NCBI GenBank assembly: GCA_022616275.1
Contig: JAKEFB010000114.1
Span: 23,449-87,448 of the forward strand
Reading direction: 5' to 3'
Source of the DNA: Chloroflexota bacterium
Lineage (GTDB): Bacteria; Chloroflexota; Anaerolineae; Promineifilales; Promineifilaceae
Length of the DNA: 64,000 nt
The position numbers and the translations under genes were made by a program. Positions within the stretch are counted from its first letter, which is position 1. Each line of letters opens with the position of its first letter. The notes under the pieces are model-generated. The model did not search any database and was not told the origin of the DNA. It was given only the letters and a program-made list of their open reading frames with translations. Shown in pieces: positions 21,938 through 30,515 of this stretch.

Positions 21938-22934
21938 AAGCCCCCATATTTGCCAGCCGGGCCTTCTGCTGGCGAATGGTCTCTTTGCTCCGGGCCACGA
22001 CTAGTGCTGCGGCCGTGGCCAGCGGGCCAGGCAGAGTGCAGCCGGCCGCCAGGTGGTGGCCTCCGCCACCCAGCTTCGTGGCCAGTTCGGAAACGCTGAA
22101 AGGCGGCCGGCAGCGAAAGCCGACTGAAACGGTCCCGTTGGCCATTTCCAACAGCACGGCGCTCATTGCTGCCTCGGTCACGTCGGCCATCATATTCCCC
22201 AGGCCGGCGGCGTTGCTGTTGGTGTGTCCGGCGGCCTCTCGCTCGGCGTTGCCGATCGCCGTCCAAAGAACCCCATCCTCCAGCTTCATATTATTCAGGC
22301 CCTTCTGCCAGAGGAGCAGGGTCGAGAGCGGCTTCAGGTTTATCGCCTCGGTCGTCACGGTAAACAGGTCGGCCCCGGCTTCTACCAAGGCGCCGGCGAC
22401 TTGCAAAGTGCGCGCCGTGACGCCGGCCGTACGAAAGCTAAGGGTATCGGTCACCAGGCCGGTGAGCAGGCAGACCGCCAGCTCTGGGGTCAGCGTCACG
22501 CCCAGGTGGGGAAAGAGGTTGAATAAGATTTCGGCCGTGGCGTTGGCCTCCAGGTCCACCAGGTTCACCTGGCCATACCGGGTGTTGGTGACGTGATGGT
22601 CAATGTTAATCAGCGGCGGCCGGGGCTCCGGCAAAAGCTGGTAAGCGCTGCCTAACCGGTCGGCATCGCCGGCGTCCAGGGCAATGAGCAGATCGTAAGA
22701 GGCGCTCCACTCCGGGGCGGTACGTACCTGGCCAGCCAGGGGCAGGTACGTAAAACGGTCCGGCAAGCCATCGTCACAGACCAGCGTGGCTTTCTTATCC
22801 AGTTGCTGCAGCGCCAGGCCGGTGGCCGTGAGAGAGCCCAGAGCATCCCCGTCGGGCGCAATGTGGGTTATGACTAAAATCTGGCTGGCTGGCGCGAGGG
22901 TGGCTCGAATCGCTTCGACGATGGGATCAGCCAC
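21921..22934 (-). CDS. nrnA: DHH-family bifunctional oligoribonuclease/PAP phosphatase NrnA
   Basis: 337 residues from GTG 22934, with AAGGA upstream. Metal-binding motifs of DHH phosphoesterases are in order: ITHIAPDGDALGS, LLIALDAGDADRLG, INIDHHVTNTRYG. DHHA1-domain motifs FRCRPPFSVSELATKLGGGGHHLAAG close the protein. NrnA degrades 2-5 nt RNAs and pAp. The normal position between rbfA and truB supports the name. Confidence 0.93.
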   Translation of the reverse strand: MADPIVEAIRATLAPASQILVITHIAPDGDALGSLTATGLALQQLDKKATLVCDDGLPDRFTYLPLAGQVRTAPEWSASYDLLIALDAGDADRLGSAYQLLPEPRPPLINIDHHVTNTRYGQVNLVDLEANATAEILFNLFPHLGVTLTPELAVCLLTGLVTDTLSFRTAGVTARTLQVAGALVEAGADLFTVTTEAINLKPLSTLLLWQKGLNNMKLEDGVLWTAIGNAEREAAGHTNSNAAGLGNMMADVTEAAMSAVLLEMANGTVSVGFRCRPPFSVSELATKLGGGGHHLAAGCTLPGPLATAAALVVARSKETIRQQKARLANMGAYDQAG

Positions 22935-22954
22935 AACCTATCCTTGTAATAGGC

Positions 22955-23320
22955 TCACTCAGTGTCGTCCGATTCGGCCGGGATGTCCAGTTTGTCCAGC
23001 AGGGTGTTAATTCGTTCGGCGTGGGCCAGCGTGGGATCCCAGTGAAAATGGAGGTAGGGGACAGTACGCAGGCGCAACCGGCTGGCCAGCTCGCGCCGTA
23101 AAAAGCCGGTTGCGCCCTCCAGGGCAGCCATGACCTCTTCCCGCCGCGTATCGTCCCCTAGAGCAGCCACGTACACGTCGGCGTATTGCAGCTCCCGGTC
23201 AATCTTGACGTCGGTAAAGGTCAAATCTTGCAGCCTGGGATCGCTCAGCTCGCGCAGGACGAGTTCGCTGAGGATGTTTCGTATTTGCCCGGCCGTCCGC
23301 TGCTGGCGGATCTTACTCAT
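22955..23320 (-). CDS. rbfA: 30S ribosome-binding factor A
   Basis: 121 residues of the KH-like RbfA family: RQQRTAGQIRNILSELVLREL, DPRLQDLTFTDVKIDREL, and VPYLHFHWDPTLAHAERINTLLDKL. It assists 16S rRNA maturation and cold adaptation. The ATG overlaps the infB stop by four bases, and nrnA follows after 20 bp. Confidence 0.93.
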   Translation of the reverse strand: MSKIRQQRTAGQIRNILSELVLRELSDPRLQDLTFTDVKIDRELQYADVYVAALGDDTRREEVMAALEGATGFLRRELASRLRLRTVPYLHFHWDPTLAHAERINTLLDKLDIPAESDDTE

Positions 23321-25098
23321 TGGCCGACTCGTTCCATGACGAAGAATTCAATAATGTCGCCAGGCTGATAGTCGTCCCAGCCGTGCAGATTAACGCCAAA
23401 CTCAAAGCCGGTCTTGACCTCGCGGACGTTCTCCTGCAGGTGCTTGAGGCTGCTTACATCGCCGCTGTAAAGTACGTGGCCGTTGCGGATAACACGCGCT
23501 TTGGCGTTGCGCCGGCCCTCGCCGGTGCGCATATAAGCACCAGCCACGTTACCCACGCTGCGGATCTTGAACACCTGGCGGATCTCGGCCCGGCCGATGA
23601 TCGCTTCCTGAAACACCGGGCCCAGCATCCCCTTGAGCGCCTTTTCCACGTCCTCAATGAGCTGGTAAATGATAGTGTACGTTTTAATCTCTACCTGCTC
23701 ATTCATGGCGGCAACCCTGGCGACTGGGTCTACGTCCACGTTAAAGCCCAAGACCACGGCATCGGAAGCGGCGGCCAGCATAATGTCGCTTTCGGTCACA
23801 TTGCCGGTGGCGGCCCGCAGAATCTCTATGCCGATCTCCTCCGTGCTCAGCCTATTGACGGATTTGACGATAGGCTCCAGCGAACCCTGAACGTCGGCCT
23901 TGATAATCAGGTTCAGGGTCTTGGTTTCGCCCTCTTGCAGCAGGGTAAAAAATTCGTCCAGGGTCACCGGCGCCCGCCTATCTTCCTGGCTGCGATCTGC
24001 CAACTCGTGCTCGGCTACGATACGGCGGGCTGTCTTTTCACTGTCTACCACCTTGAACTGTTCCCCGGCTGAGGGGATGCTGTTCAACCCGGAGACGGAA
24101 ACAGGCGTGGACGGGCCAACAGTAGAAACAGACCGGCCCTTATAATCGAACATAGCCCGGATGCGGCCGTAATGATCGCCAATGAGCAGCGTATCGCTCA
24201 CCTTGAGCGAGCCGTTTTGCACCAACAGGGTGGTCATAACGCCTCGTCCTTTTTCCACCCGGGCTTCCAGCACGGTCCCGCTGGGCAAGGCCCGGGGGTT
24301 GGCTCGCGGCTCAATTTCTTCGGCCGTTAGCAGAATGGCTTCTAGCAAATCGTCAATGCCTTGCTGTTGCTTGGCCGAGACCGGAATCACCAGGGTGTCG
24401 CCATCCCACTCGTCGGGCGTCAAATTCACCTCAGCCAGTTGCTGCTTCACCTTATTGGGGTTGGCCGAGGGCAGGTCCATCTTGTTCAGGGCCACGATGA
24501 TGGGCACGCCGGCCGCCCGGGCGTGATCAATGGCCTCCCGCGTCTGGGGCATTACGCCGTCGTCGGCCGCCACCACCAGGATGGCAATGTCGGTGGCCTG
24601 GGCACCGCGCGCTCGCATGGCAGTAAACGCTTCGTGGCCCGGCGTATCCAGGAAGGTAATCGTCTGGCCGTTGTGCTCTATCTGGTAAGCGCCAATGTGC
24701 TGGGTGATCCCACCGGCTTCGCCGGCGGTGACGTTGCTGTGGCGGATGGCGTCCAGCAGGGACGTTTTACCGTGGTCCACGTGGCCCAACATGGTAATTA
24801 CCGGCGGCCGGGGGACCAGGTTTTGCTCTTCTTCCCCGGCCAGAATTTGCTTCCATAGAGGCTTCTCGGCCGCTTCCTCGGCCTCTTCCTCAGCTTCTTT
24901 GACCGGAACGGCGTCAAAGCCCATCTCGCCAGCGACAATGGCCGCCGTATCAAAGTCAATCTGCTGGTTGATGTTGGCCATAATGCCATTGTTCATCAAC
25001 TCCTTGATGACGTTGATCGGGCTGACGCCCATAAGACTCGCCAGTTCACGGACGGTGACAAAGCCAGGAATTTCGATTAAAGTTTTTGTTTCTGTCAT
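23317..25098 (-). CDS. infB: Translation initiation factor IF-2
   Basis: 593 residues, short for IF-2 because the long disordered N-terminal region is missing. One IF2_N domain ([22 protein letters not shown]) and a short acidic linker remain. GTPase motifs are complete: G1 [10 protein letters not shown]2 [12 protein letters not shown]3 DTPGHEAF, G4 NKMDLP, G5 SAKQQQG. Domains II-IV follow, ending in the fMet-tRNA-binding barrel. The compact form is known in several phyla. It lies 64 bp after ylxR, within the nusA operon. Confidence 0.96.
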   Translation of the reverse strand: MTETKTLIEIPGFVTVRELASLMGVSPINVIKELMNNGIMANINQQIDFDTAAIVAGEMGFDAVPVKEAEEEAEEAAEKPLWKQILAGEEEQNLVPRPPVITMLGHVDHGKTSLLDAIRHSNVTAGEAGGITQHIGAYQIEHNGQTITFLDTPGHEAFTAMRARGAQATDIAILVVAADDGVMPQTREAIDHARAAGVPIIVALNKMDLPSANPNKVKQQLAEVNLTPDEWDGDTLVIPVSAKQQQGIDDLLEAILLTAEEIEPRANPRALPSGTVLEARVEKGRGVMTTLLVQNGSLKVSDTLLIGDHYGRIRAMFDYKGRSVSTVGPSTPVSVSGLNSIPSAGEQFKVVDSEKTARRIVAEHELADRSQEDRRAPVTLDEFFTLLQEGETKTLNLIIKADVQGSLEPIVKSVNRLSTEEIGIEILRAATGNVTESDIMLAAASDAVVLGFNVDVDPVARVAAMNEQVEIKTYTIIYQLIEDVEKALKGMLGPVFQEAIIGRAEIRQVFKIRSVGNVAGAYMRTGEGRRNAKARVIRNGHVLYSGDVSSLKHLQENVREVKTGFEFGVNLHGWDDYQPGDIIEFFVMERVGQ

Positions 25099-25162
25099 AG
25101 GCTATTATTCCTTACGCTACGTGAATGGTGACGGGCAAGACGCGGGATGCCTCAGTCACACC

Positions 25163-25456
25163 TCACGCTTCACCCATCGCAGACGGACGATAGGCGGCAA
25201 TCGCCTCTTTTTCTTCATCGCTCACCTGGACGCCAAAGAGTTGGTCCAGAATGGCGCTGCCCAAGACTTTGTCCCAGCAGGTTATCCGGTCACACAGATA
25301 AGCGCCCCGGCCGTTACGCTTCCCGGTGGGGTCCACCACCACGCCGCCGTCGGCCGTCCGCACCAGCCGCGTTAAGCGCCGCTTATCTGTCTTCTGCCGG
25401 CAAATGACGCAGGTGCGCTGCGGAACGTGCTTTCGGTATGGTTGCCGGGCGCCCAT
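25163..25456 (-). CDS. ylxR: YlxR family RNA-binding protein
   Basis: ATG 25456 overlaps the nusA stop (TAATG); 97 residues. The YlxR/DUF448 core is plain: KHVPQRTCVICRQKTDKRRLTRLVR, then DPTGKRNGRGAYLC and a Cys in ITCWDK. YlxR proteins bind nucleoid or RNA and modulate RNase P activity in some firmicutes. The nusA-ylxR-infB order is standard. Confidence 0.92.
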   Translation of the reverse strand: MGARQPYRKHVPQRTCVICRQKTDKRRLTRLVRTADGGVVVDPTGKRNGRGAYLCDRITCWDKVLGSAILDQLFGVQVSDEEKEAIAAYRPSAMGEA

Positions 25457-27414
25457 TAAAGCTCGTCCAGGTCTTCCTCGTATGTTTCCCACTCGGGCCG
25501 GCGGCGACTACCCTTACGCTTGCGCTTTGTCACCACCTTGCCCTGCTTCTCATCAAAGACAAGCTCCTTGCTTTTCTGCCGGCGCGCGGCCTCTAAGCTT
25601 TCTTCCTCTTCATCAAACGGCGCGCGGGTCGGCCGGGCCACGACGATTTGCTTCTTTTCCTGCTTCTTCGGCTGGTCAGTGCTGACCAGCGGCCGGGCCA
25701 GGTCGTCAATGGCGGCTTCAAAGTCCACCTCTTCCGGCTCCTCGGCCACTTCGGCCGGGACGGCCGCTTCCACCACGGCCACTAACTCCGGCTCGACCGG
25801 GACAACCTCCTCTTCTTCGGCGGCAGGTTCGGCCACCAACTCTTCCTCAGCAACCAGGGCGGGCGCTGCCTCAGGCGGCGCCTCGACCTCGGTCACAGCC
25901 GGGGCTGCGCCTGCGGCCTGCGTCCGGTTATAAGCGGTAATGGCTTCGCGCACCTCTTCCAGGGCCTTGTCGCCAAAACCTTCGATGGCCAGGAGCGTGT
26001 TTTCACTCAGCTCCAGCTTCAGTAAGATGTCGCCCAGCGATTTAACGTTGTTTTCCTCCAGGAGGGTAGCCACGCGAGTTGAAATACCCAGTTCGCCCAA
26101 CGGTACGTTCCAGGCGTATTCGGGCACGCTCTTACGCGCTTTGGCCCGGGCCTTCTGAATTTGCTCAAATTCGCCGGCCCGGGTGGTAATAATCCTTCCG
26201 ATGACGCCAGCCACCAGGCGATTGAGGATACTGTAATCCTCAGAAGTAATCGGCCGGTTGGCCGCTTTCTTGGCCAGGATCAATTCTACCTGGCCGACCA
26301 ACTCCTTGTTCTTGACAATGACCGGGTCGGCCGAGGGGTGCTTGAGATGACCCAACGACTCTTCGGCGGCCTCGGTCAGGCTCTTGATGTCAATTCGCCA
26401 GCCGGTCAGCTTGGCCGCCAGACGCGCGTTTTGCCCTTCCCGGCCAATAGCCAGGGACAACTGGTCGTCAGGCACGATGACCACGGCCGTCTTGCCCTCG
26501 TCAGGGTGGTCCTCCAGGAAAACCTGGGACACCCGAGCCGGGCTGAGCGCCTTGGCAATGAACGTCTTCTGGTCCGGGTCCCACTCGATAACGTCAATTT
26601 TCTCGTCGTTCAGTTCCCGAACAATGCTCTGGATGCGCACACCGCGCATGCCAACGCAGGCCCCGACCGGGTCAATACCCGGCTGCAAGGCAACCACAGC
26701 CACTTTGGAACGGGCGCCAGCCTCGCGGGCAATGCTCTTAATTTCCACCTGGCCGTTGTAAATCTCCGGCACTTCTAGCTCTAGCAGGCGGCGCAACAGG
26801 CTGCGGTGGTTACGGCTGACAATAATTTGCGGCCCCCGGCTGGTGCGGCGAACCTCCAGCACGTAGACCCGGATCTTGTCGTGGGCGCGGTAGCGCTCGC
26901 CGCCCACCTGCTGGCTCTTGGGCAAGACTGCTTCCGTCCGGCCGAGGCCAATGGTGATGTTTTGGCCGCTGACGCTCTGCACCGTTCCGTTAATGATCTC
27001 CCCTTCACGGGCCGAAAAATCTTCGTACAGCTTTTCCCGTTCCGCCTCGCGGACCCGCTGCAAGATGACTTGCTTGGCTGTTTGGGCGGCAATCCGGCCG
27101 AAATTCTCGGGCGTGCTTTCCATCATGACCATGTCGCCAATCTCGGCTTCTGTAAAACCAGCCCGCTTGGCCTCCTGAATCAGGACTTCAGTCCGGCTAT
27201 CAATCAGCGCATCAACGACCTCTTTTTCCGCGAAAATGGTTGGTTCGCCGGTCCGTTGGTCAATCTCAGCCACTACCTCCTGGGTATTGCTGACGTTGGT
27301 GTTCCGGCGATAGGCGGAAACCAAAGCCGTTTTGAGCGCGTCAATGACTACCTCTTTCGAGAGGCCGCGCTCCTCACAAATCTCGTTGAAAGCCATCATG
27401 AATTCGCTTTTCAT
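25456..27414 (-). CDS. nusA: Transcription termination/antitermination factor NusA
   Basis: 652 residues. An N-terminal RNA-polymerase-binding domain comes first, then S1 ([22 protein letters not shown]), KH1/KH2 ([47 protein letters not shown]) and a helix-hairpin-helix region ([19 protein letters not shown]). The final ~150 residues are unusual: a Glu/Ala-rich acidic stretch followed by a Lys/Arg-rich tail. The tail makes the protein long for NusA. Upstream there is no rimP; instead come two HTH-Sm genes and a terminator-like leader, suggesting NusA-sensitive attenuation. Confidence 0.95.
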   Translation of the reverse strand: MKSEFMMAFNEICEERGLSKEVVIDALKTALVSAYRRNTNVSNTQEVVAEIDQRTGEPTIFAEKEVVDALIDSRTEVLIQEAKRAGFTEAEIGDMVMMESTPENFGRIAAQTAKQVILQRVREAEREKLYEDFSAREGEIINGTVQSVSGQNITIGLGRTEAVLPKSQQVGGERYRAHDKIRVYVLEVRRTSRGPQIIVSRNHRSLLRRLLELEVPEIYNGQVEIKSIAREAGARSKVAVVALQPGIDPVGACVGMRGVRIQSIVRELNDEKIDVIEWDPDQKTFIAKALSPARVSQVFLEDHPDEGKTAVVIVPDDQLSLAIGREGQNARLAAKLTGWRIDIKSLTEAAEESLGHLKHPSADPVIVKNKELVGQVELILAKKAANRPITSEDYSILNRLVAGVIGRIITTRAGEFEQIQKARAKARKSVPEYAWNVPLGELGISTRVATLLEENNVKSLGDILLKLELSENTLLAIEGFGDKALEEVREAITAYNRTQAAGAAPAVTEVEAPPEAAPALVAEEELVAEPAAEEEEVVPVEPELVAVVEAAVPAEVAEEPEEVDFEAAIDDLARPLVSTDQPKKQEKKQIVVARPTRAPFDEEEESLEAARRQKSKELVFDEKQGKVVTKRKRKGSRRRPEWETYEEDLDEL

Positions 27415-27477
27415 TTACCCGTTCCACCTTTATCAAGTCGGTAAAAGTTATTCAACACCCTGGTCTAGCAGCAATAA

Positions 27478-27507
27478 TAAAACAAAAAAGTGGGGGATGC
27501 CCACTTT
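27478..27507 (-). terminator. Terminator-like hairpin in the nusA leader
   Basis: On the minus strand AAAGTGGG (27507-27500) pairs with CCCACTTT (27494-27487), followed by TTTTGTTTT. It lies between the mapped-by-eye promoter (27568-27596) and the nusA ATG (27414). It therefore could attenuate the operon rather than end the upstream gene. Confidence 0.65.
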
Positions 27508-27567
27508 CTACAGCGCTGGTAAAAAAGTACTATTGTGCGCTTAACCGATGAAGCTATCTAAGCCTAA

Positions 27568-27596
27568 ATTATAGCACAACAGTATTACCCAGGCAA
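27568..27596 (-). promoter_or_regulatory. Promoter of the nusA-ylxR-infB-rbfA-nrnA-truB-ribF operon
   Basis: Minus-strand TTGCCT (27596-27591), a 17-bp spacer and TATAAT (27573-27568) with an extended TGC. The predicted start near 27561 gives a ~147-nt leader that includes the hairpin at 27478-27507. Confidence 0.65.
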
Positions 27597-27610
27597 AAAA
27601 AGGTGAGATT

Positions 27611-27643
27611 AACCTCCCGGAGGTTGGCAACCTCCGGGAGGTT
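27611..27643. repeat. CCTCCCGGAGG palindromic repeat, copy 1 (possible terminator)
   Basis: Arms of 16 bp (27611-27626 and 27628-27643) separated by one base, built from AACCTCCCGGAGGTTG. It lies 3 bp after the stop of the smaller HTH-Sm gene. Seven T residues follow on that strand about 10 nt later, so it may terminate that gene. A longer copy is at 34960-35006. A half copy lies inside the 3' end of the STAND gene (~8955-8969). Confidence 0.8.
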
Positions 27644-27646
27644 TAC

Positions 27647-28072
27647 TTAATCCTTCCACCGCGTCTCCGTGGCTCCCGGCCAGTCTACCACGGCGTGGCG
27701 CTGCACCACCAGCAGGCGGCCGTCGGGCATACGCAGTCCAACAGAGCCCAGGTCCCACCAGGCCACCTGGCCGGACAGCATCTCGCCGGTGCGCAGGGTC
27801 AGGGAAACGATCTCTTTAGTTTGCCAGGCGCGAGCCACGTAAAAGGTCAGGTGCTTGCGCGGCCGGGCCTGGTGCCACAACAGTTCCTCCACCGGCCGGT
27901 CGAAATAGTCAGCCAACTGGCGAATTAATTCTTCATCGCCGATGGTCCGGTAGCGCTGCTCAACTTGGGTTATCAGGCTGGGCCGTTCCAGGCCAATTTC
28001 GGCGGCGATCTCGTTGGGCTCCAGGCCGCCGGCTACCGCACGCAGGTAACGCAGGTGGTCGCCCAGGCTCAT
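27647..28072 (-). CDS. HTH protein with C-terminal Sm/Hfq-like domain (smaller partner)
   Basis: 141 residues. Residues ~3-60 look like a Cro/XRE-type helix-turn-helix: LRYLRAVAGGLEPNEIAAEI, then LITQVEQRYRTIGDEELIRQLADYF. Residues ~83-132 resemble an Sm fold: VSLTLRTGEMLSGQVAWWD (Sm1-like) and DGRLLVVQRHAVVDW, where the RHAV(V)DW stretch parallels the KHAIS segment of Hfq. The start overlaps the stop of the larger partner in ATGA, so the two proteins are probably made together and may associate. The Sm similarity is judged by eye. A regulator coupling DNA and RNA binding is inference. Confidence 0.6.
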   Translation of the reverse strand: MSLGDHLRYLRAVAGGLEPNEIAAEIGLERPSLITQVEQRYRTIGDEELIRQLADYFDRPVEELLWHQARPRKHLTFYVARAWQTKEIVSLTLRTGEMLSGQVAWWDLGSVGLRMPDGRLLVVQRHAVVDWPGATETRWKD

Positions 28073-28794
28073 ACGGCTCGCTCCCGCTGGTAGTAGGCCA
28101 GCGCCAACTTGTGGATAGTTACTTCCTGGCCGTCCTCAGGCTGGATGGTAATCGTATAGGGCGAAAAGCCCACCACCCGGCCCGTAAACACCTGGCCGTT
28201 TAGCAGGGTAAAGGTTAAGGTATCGCCGGTTTCCTGGCAGTTGGTCAGGTAATCAAGTTCAAAACTGTCAACCGCTTCAGGCAGGTAGGCGCGCTTGCGC
28301 CGCGTTCCGGCCGGTCGTTCCTGCTCTTCCATCTGATTAAAAGCAACCACTTCCTGGGTGTAGACGCCCAGCCACTGCCGGGCCTCGGCCAGAGTCAACT
28401 CTTCCAGAGGCTTGCCAAGGCGGGCCACCAGGTCATTCTCAGCCTGGCCCAACTTGGCGGCGATTTGTCGCAGGTGGTCCACCTGCGATGGCCGGGCCAT
28501 TTGTAGCGGCTGGGGCGGGCGCCGGGGCGGCCGGGGCTTCGGCGGGGCTTCGGCGGCCGGCCGCTCCTGGGGTGAAGGCGCCTGCTTAGACTCCTTGGGC
28601 ACAGGGTCGGATTTGACCTTCAGCTCCGACTCTTTGATGAAAAGCGCTTTGGCCAGCCGGGCAATGTCGGCCGCCCGGACCGGCTGGCCGCGCTCATATT
28701 CATAAATGGAAGCGGCCGGCACGCCCGATTTTGCTGACAGTTGTTTGACCGTCATCTTTCTATGTTTGCGCAGGTTCCACAAGTCTTCGGCCAT
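28069..28794 (-). CDS. XRE-HTH protein fused to an Hfq/Sm-like domain (larger partner)
   Basis: 241 residues. An N-terminal XRE helix-turn-helix comes first (MTVKQLSAKSGVPAASIYEYERGQPVRAADIARLAKAL). A Pro-rich linker (~residues 66-98) and a helical middle follow. Residues ~179-238 read like Hfq: ELDYLTNCQETGDTLTF, TLLNGQVFTGRVVGFSPYTI and VTIHKLALAYYQ. These correspond to the N-terminal helix, Sm1 and the KHAI-type Sm2. The HTH call is strong; the Sm call is by pattern and needs structure comparison. It sits directly upstream of the nusA operon, where rimP is often found. Confidence 0.65.
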   Translation of the reverse strand: MAEDLWNLRKHRKMTVKQLSAKSGVPAASIYEYERGQPVRAADIARLAKALFIKESELKVKSDPVPKESKQAPSPQERPAAEAPPKPRPPRRPPQPLQMARPSQVDHLRQIAAKLGQAENDLVARLGKPLEELTLAEARQWLGVYTQEVVAFNQMEEQERPAGTRRKRAYLPEAVDSFELDYLTNCQETGDTLTFTLLNGQVFTGRVVGFSPYTITIQPEDGQEVTIHKLALAYYQRERAV

Positions 28795-28889
28795 CGTTTT
28801 TCAGTCTCCTGGTTAGTTGCCCCTTGCCACCTGGATATTTATCCACGACGGCATATTAGTTTAAATGACCTTTATCCTGTTCGTCAAGC

Positions 28890-28918
28890 TTGACTTGCGT
28901 TCTCCCAAGTCATACAAT
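28890..28918 (+). promoter_or_regulatory. Sigma70-like promoter for the alpha-oxoamine synthase gene
   Basis: TTGACT (28890-28895), a 17-bp spacer and TACAAT (28913-28918). The expected start near 28925 leaves a 30-nt leader with AGGAGA before ATG 28955. Confidence 0.7.
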
Positions 28919-28954
28919 CCGCCTGGAAGGATACACCCGGTCCAGGAGAAAAAT

Positions 28955-30136
28955 ATGGATATTTTCGAAAAGTGTAGCCAGTTCACGGCCGCGCGCGAGG
29001 CTCAGGCAGCAGGTCTGTACCCCTACTTCATTCCCCTGGAAGAAACAGAGGGCACCGAAGTGACCGTCCACGGCCGGCGGATTATCATGATTGGCTCTAA
29101 CAACTACCTGGGACTGACTACCCATCCGAAAGTTCGCCAGGCAGCTATTGACGGCATCACCCGCTACGGGACCAGTTGCACCGGCTCTCGCTTCCTCAAC
29201 GGCACGCTCCGGCTCCACCAGGAGCTGGAAGAGCGCCTGGCCGCCTTTGTTGGCAAGGAAGCGGCGCTCGTCTTCAGCACCGGGATGCAGGTCAACCTGG
29301 GGGTCATTTCCGCCCTGGTTGGCCCCAAGGACACTGTCATTATTGACAAGGATAACCACGCCAGCATCGTGGATGGCTGCCGGCTGAGCCTGGGGGAGAT
29401 GAAGCGCTACCGCCACGGCGACCTGAACCACCTGGAACGTATCCTGGAGAGCCTGCCGGCCGATTCCGGCAAGCTGGTGGTGGTGGATGGCGTGTTCAGC
29501 ATGGGTGGAGACATCGTGGACCTGCCCGGCGTGGTTGCCCTGTGCAAAAAATACGGCGCCCGGCTGTACGTGGACGACGCCCATTCTCTCGGCGTTCTGG
29601 GCGATGGCCGGGGCACGGCCGCCCACTTTGGCCTGACCGGCGAGGTAGACCTGATTATGGGCACCTTCAGCAAATCGTTCGCCTCAGTCGGCGGCTTCGT
29701 CGCCGGGGATGCCGACATCCTCCATTACATCCAACACCACGCCCGCTCGCTGATCTTCAGCGCCAGCCTGCCGCCGCCCAACGTCATGGCCGTTATGGCT
29801 GCCCTGGACATTATGGAAAACGAGCCGGAGCATGTCCAACGGTTGTGGCGTAACGGCCGCAAAATGCTTAGCGCCCTTAAGGAGCTGGGCTTCAACACCG
29901 CCAAAACACAAACGCCGATCATCCCCATCATTATTGGCGAAAACGAGCCCACTTTTCTGACCTGGCGGCTGCTGTTCGAGCACGGCCTGTACACTAACCC
30001 CGTCGTCGCCCCGGCCGTTCCCCAGGGCCAGGCGCTGCTACGCACCAGCTACATGGCCACCCACACCGAGGAACAACTCGACTGCGCCCTGGACATTCTG
30101 GCCAGCGTCGGCCGGCAACTGGGCCTCATTTCATAG
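28955..30136 (+). CDS. PLP-dependent alpha-oxoamine synthase (serine palmitoyltransferase-like)
   Basis: ATG 28955 after AGGAGA gives 393 residues. It is fold-type I with PLP Lys in MGTFSKSFASVGGF, Asp in YVDDAHSLGVLG and the ring-stacking His in DKDNHASIVDG. The family joins an amino acid to an acyl-CoA: KBL (glycine), BioF (alanine), HemA (glycine) or SPT (serine). The stretches SCTGSRFLNGTLRLHQELEE, GDIVDLP and SPAVPQG-like PVVAPAVPQG look closest, from memory, to bacterial serine palmitoyltransferase-like proteins rather than to BioF. No bio genes are nearby. Substrate is inferred, not shown. It stands alone with its own promoter. Confidence 0.85.
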   Translation: MDIFEKCSQFTAAREAQAAGLYPYFIPLEETEGTEVTVHGRRIIMIGSNNYLGLTTHPKVRQAAIDGITRYGTSCTGSRFLNGTLRLHQELEERLAAFVGKEAALVFSTGMQVNLGVISALVGPKDTVIIDKDNHASIVDGCRLSLGEMKRYRHGDLNHLERILESLPADSGKLVVVDGVFSMGGDIVDLPGVVALCKKYGARLYVDDAHSLGVLGDGRGTAAHFGLTGEVDLIMGTFSKSFASVGGFVAGDADILHYIQHHARSLIFSASLPPPNVMAVMAALDIMENEPEHVQRLWRNGRKMLSALKELGFNTAKTQTPIIPIIIGENEPTFLTWRLLFEHGLYTNPVVAPAVPQGQALLRTSYMATHTEEQLDCALDILASVGRQLGLIS

Positions 30137-30146
30137 TGACGAGTGA

Positions 30147-30185
30147 TGAGGACGTGTTCAGGGTGAAGCCTGAACCAGAAACTGA
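30147..30185. repeat. Dispersed repeat GAGGACGTGTTCAGG...CCTGAACCAG, copy 1
   Basis: A small hairpin (TTCAGG/CCTGAA) with conserved flanks. Copy 2 is at 43196-43232 in the leader of the PHA operon. The remainder of the 30137-30515 spacer contains the hairpin and the phased heptamers listed next, with no gene. Confidence 0.75.
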
Positions 30186-30230
30186 GTAGCAAGTATGCAA
30201 GTTACTCACAGACTTGCATACTTGCTACTC
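30184..30230. repeat. Perfect 19-bp inverted repeat
   Basis: Arms 30184-30202 and 30212-30230 (GAGTAGCAAGTATGCAAGT and its complement) around a 9-nt loop, 50 bp past the oxoamine synthase stop. It may serve as a terminator stem although no T-run follows. Confidence 0.7.
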
Positions 30231-30391
30231 ACTCACTGGGCCGGGAACCAATCCTCTTTTTCTGCCGTCTATAAGAAAGGCTATTACGGCAGCCACTCTT
30301 TAACCATGCCTGGATGACGCCACCGGAGATCGGCAGTAGTGAGTAAGTTGCGACTCATTGCTCCTCACTCCGTAGGTTACTGTTGGCAAAC

Positions 30392-30409
30392 CGTCACCTT
30401 ATCGTCACC
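30392..30409 (+). promoter_or_regulatory. Phased CGTCACC heptamers upstream of the class A PBP
   Basis: CGTCACC at 30392-30398 and 30403-30409, exactly 11 bp apart and ~107 bp before the PBP ATG. The period matches SARP-type or OmpR-type operators, but the heptamer differs from the TTGTAAC family. No clear -10 is placed correctly. Confidence 0.3.
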
Positions 30410-30515
30410 TAAGCAACGGGTACACGATGACAACCTGATCTAAACTAAAGAGTAATAGCTGCCAGTCAATAGTTGAAGGCTGAAAGCTGACAGCTTGTAG
30501 CTGATAGAGGATGCC

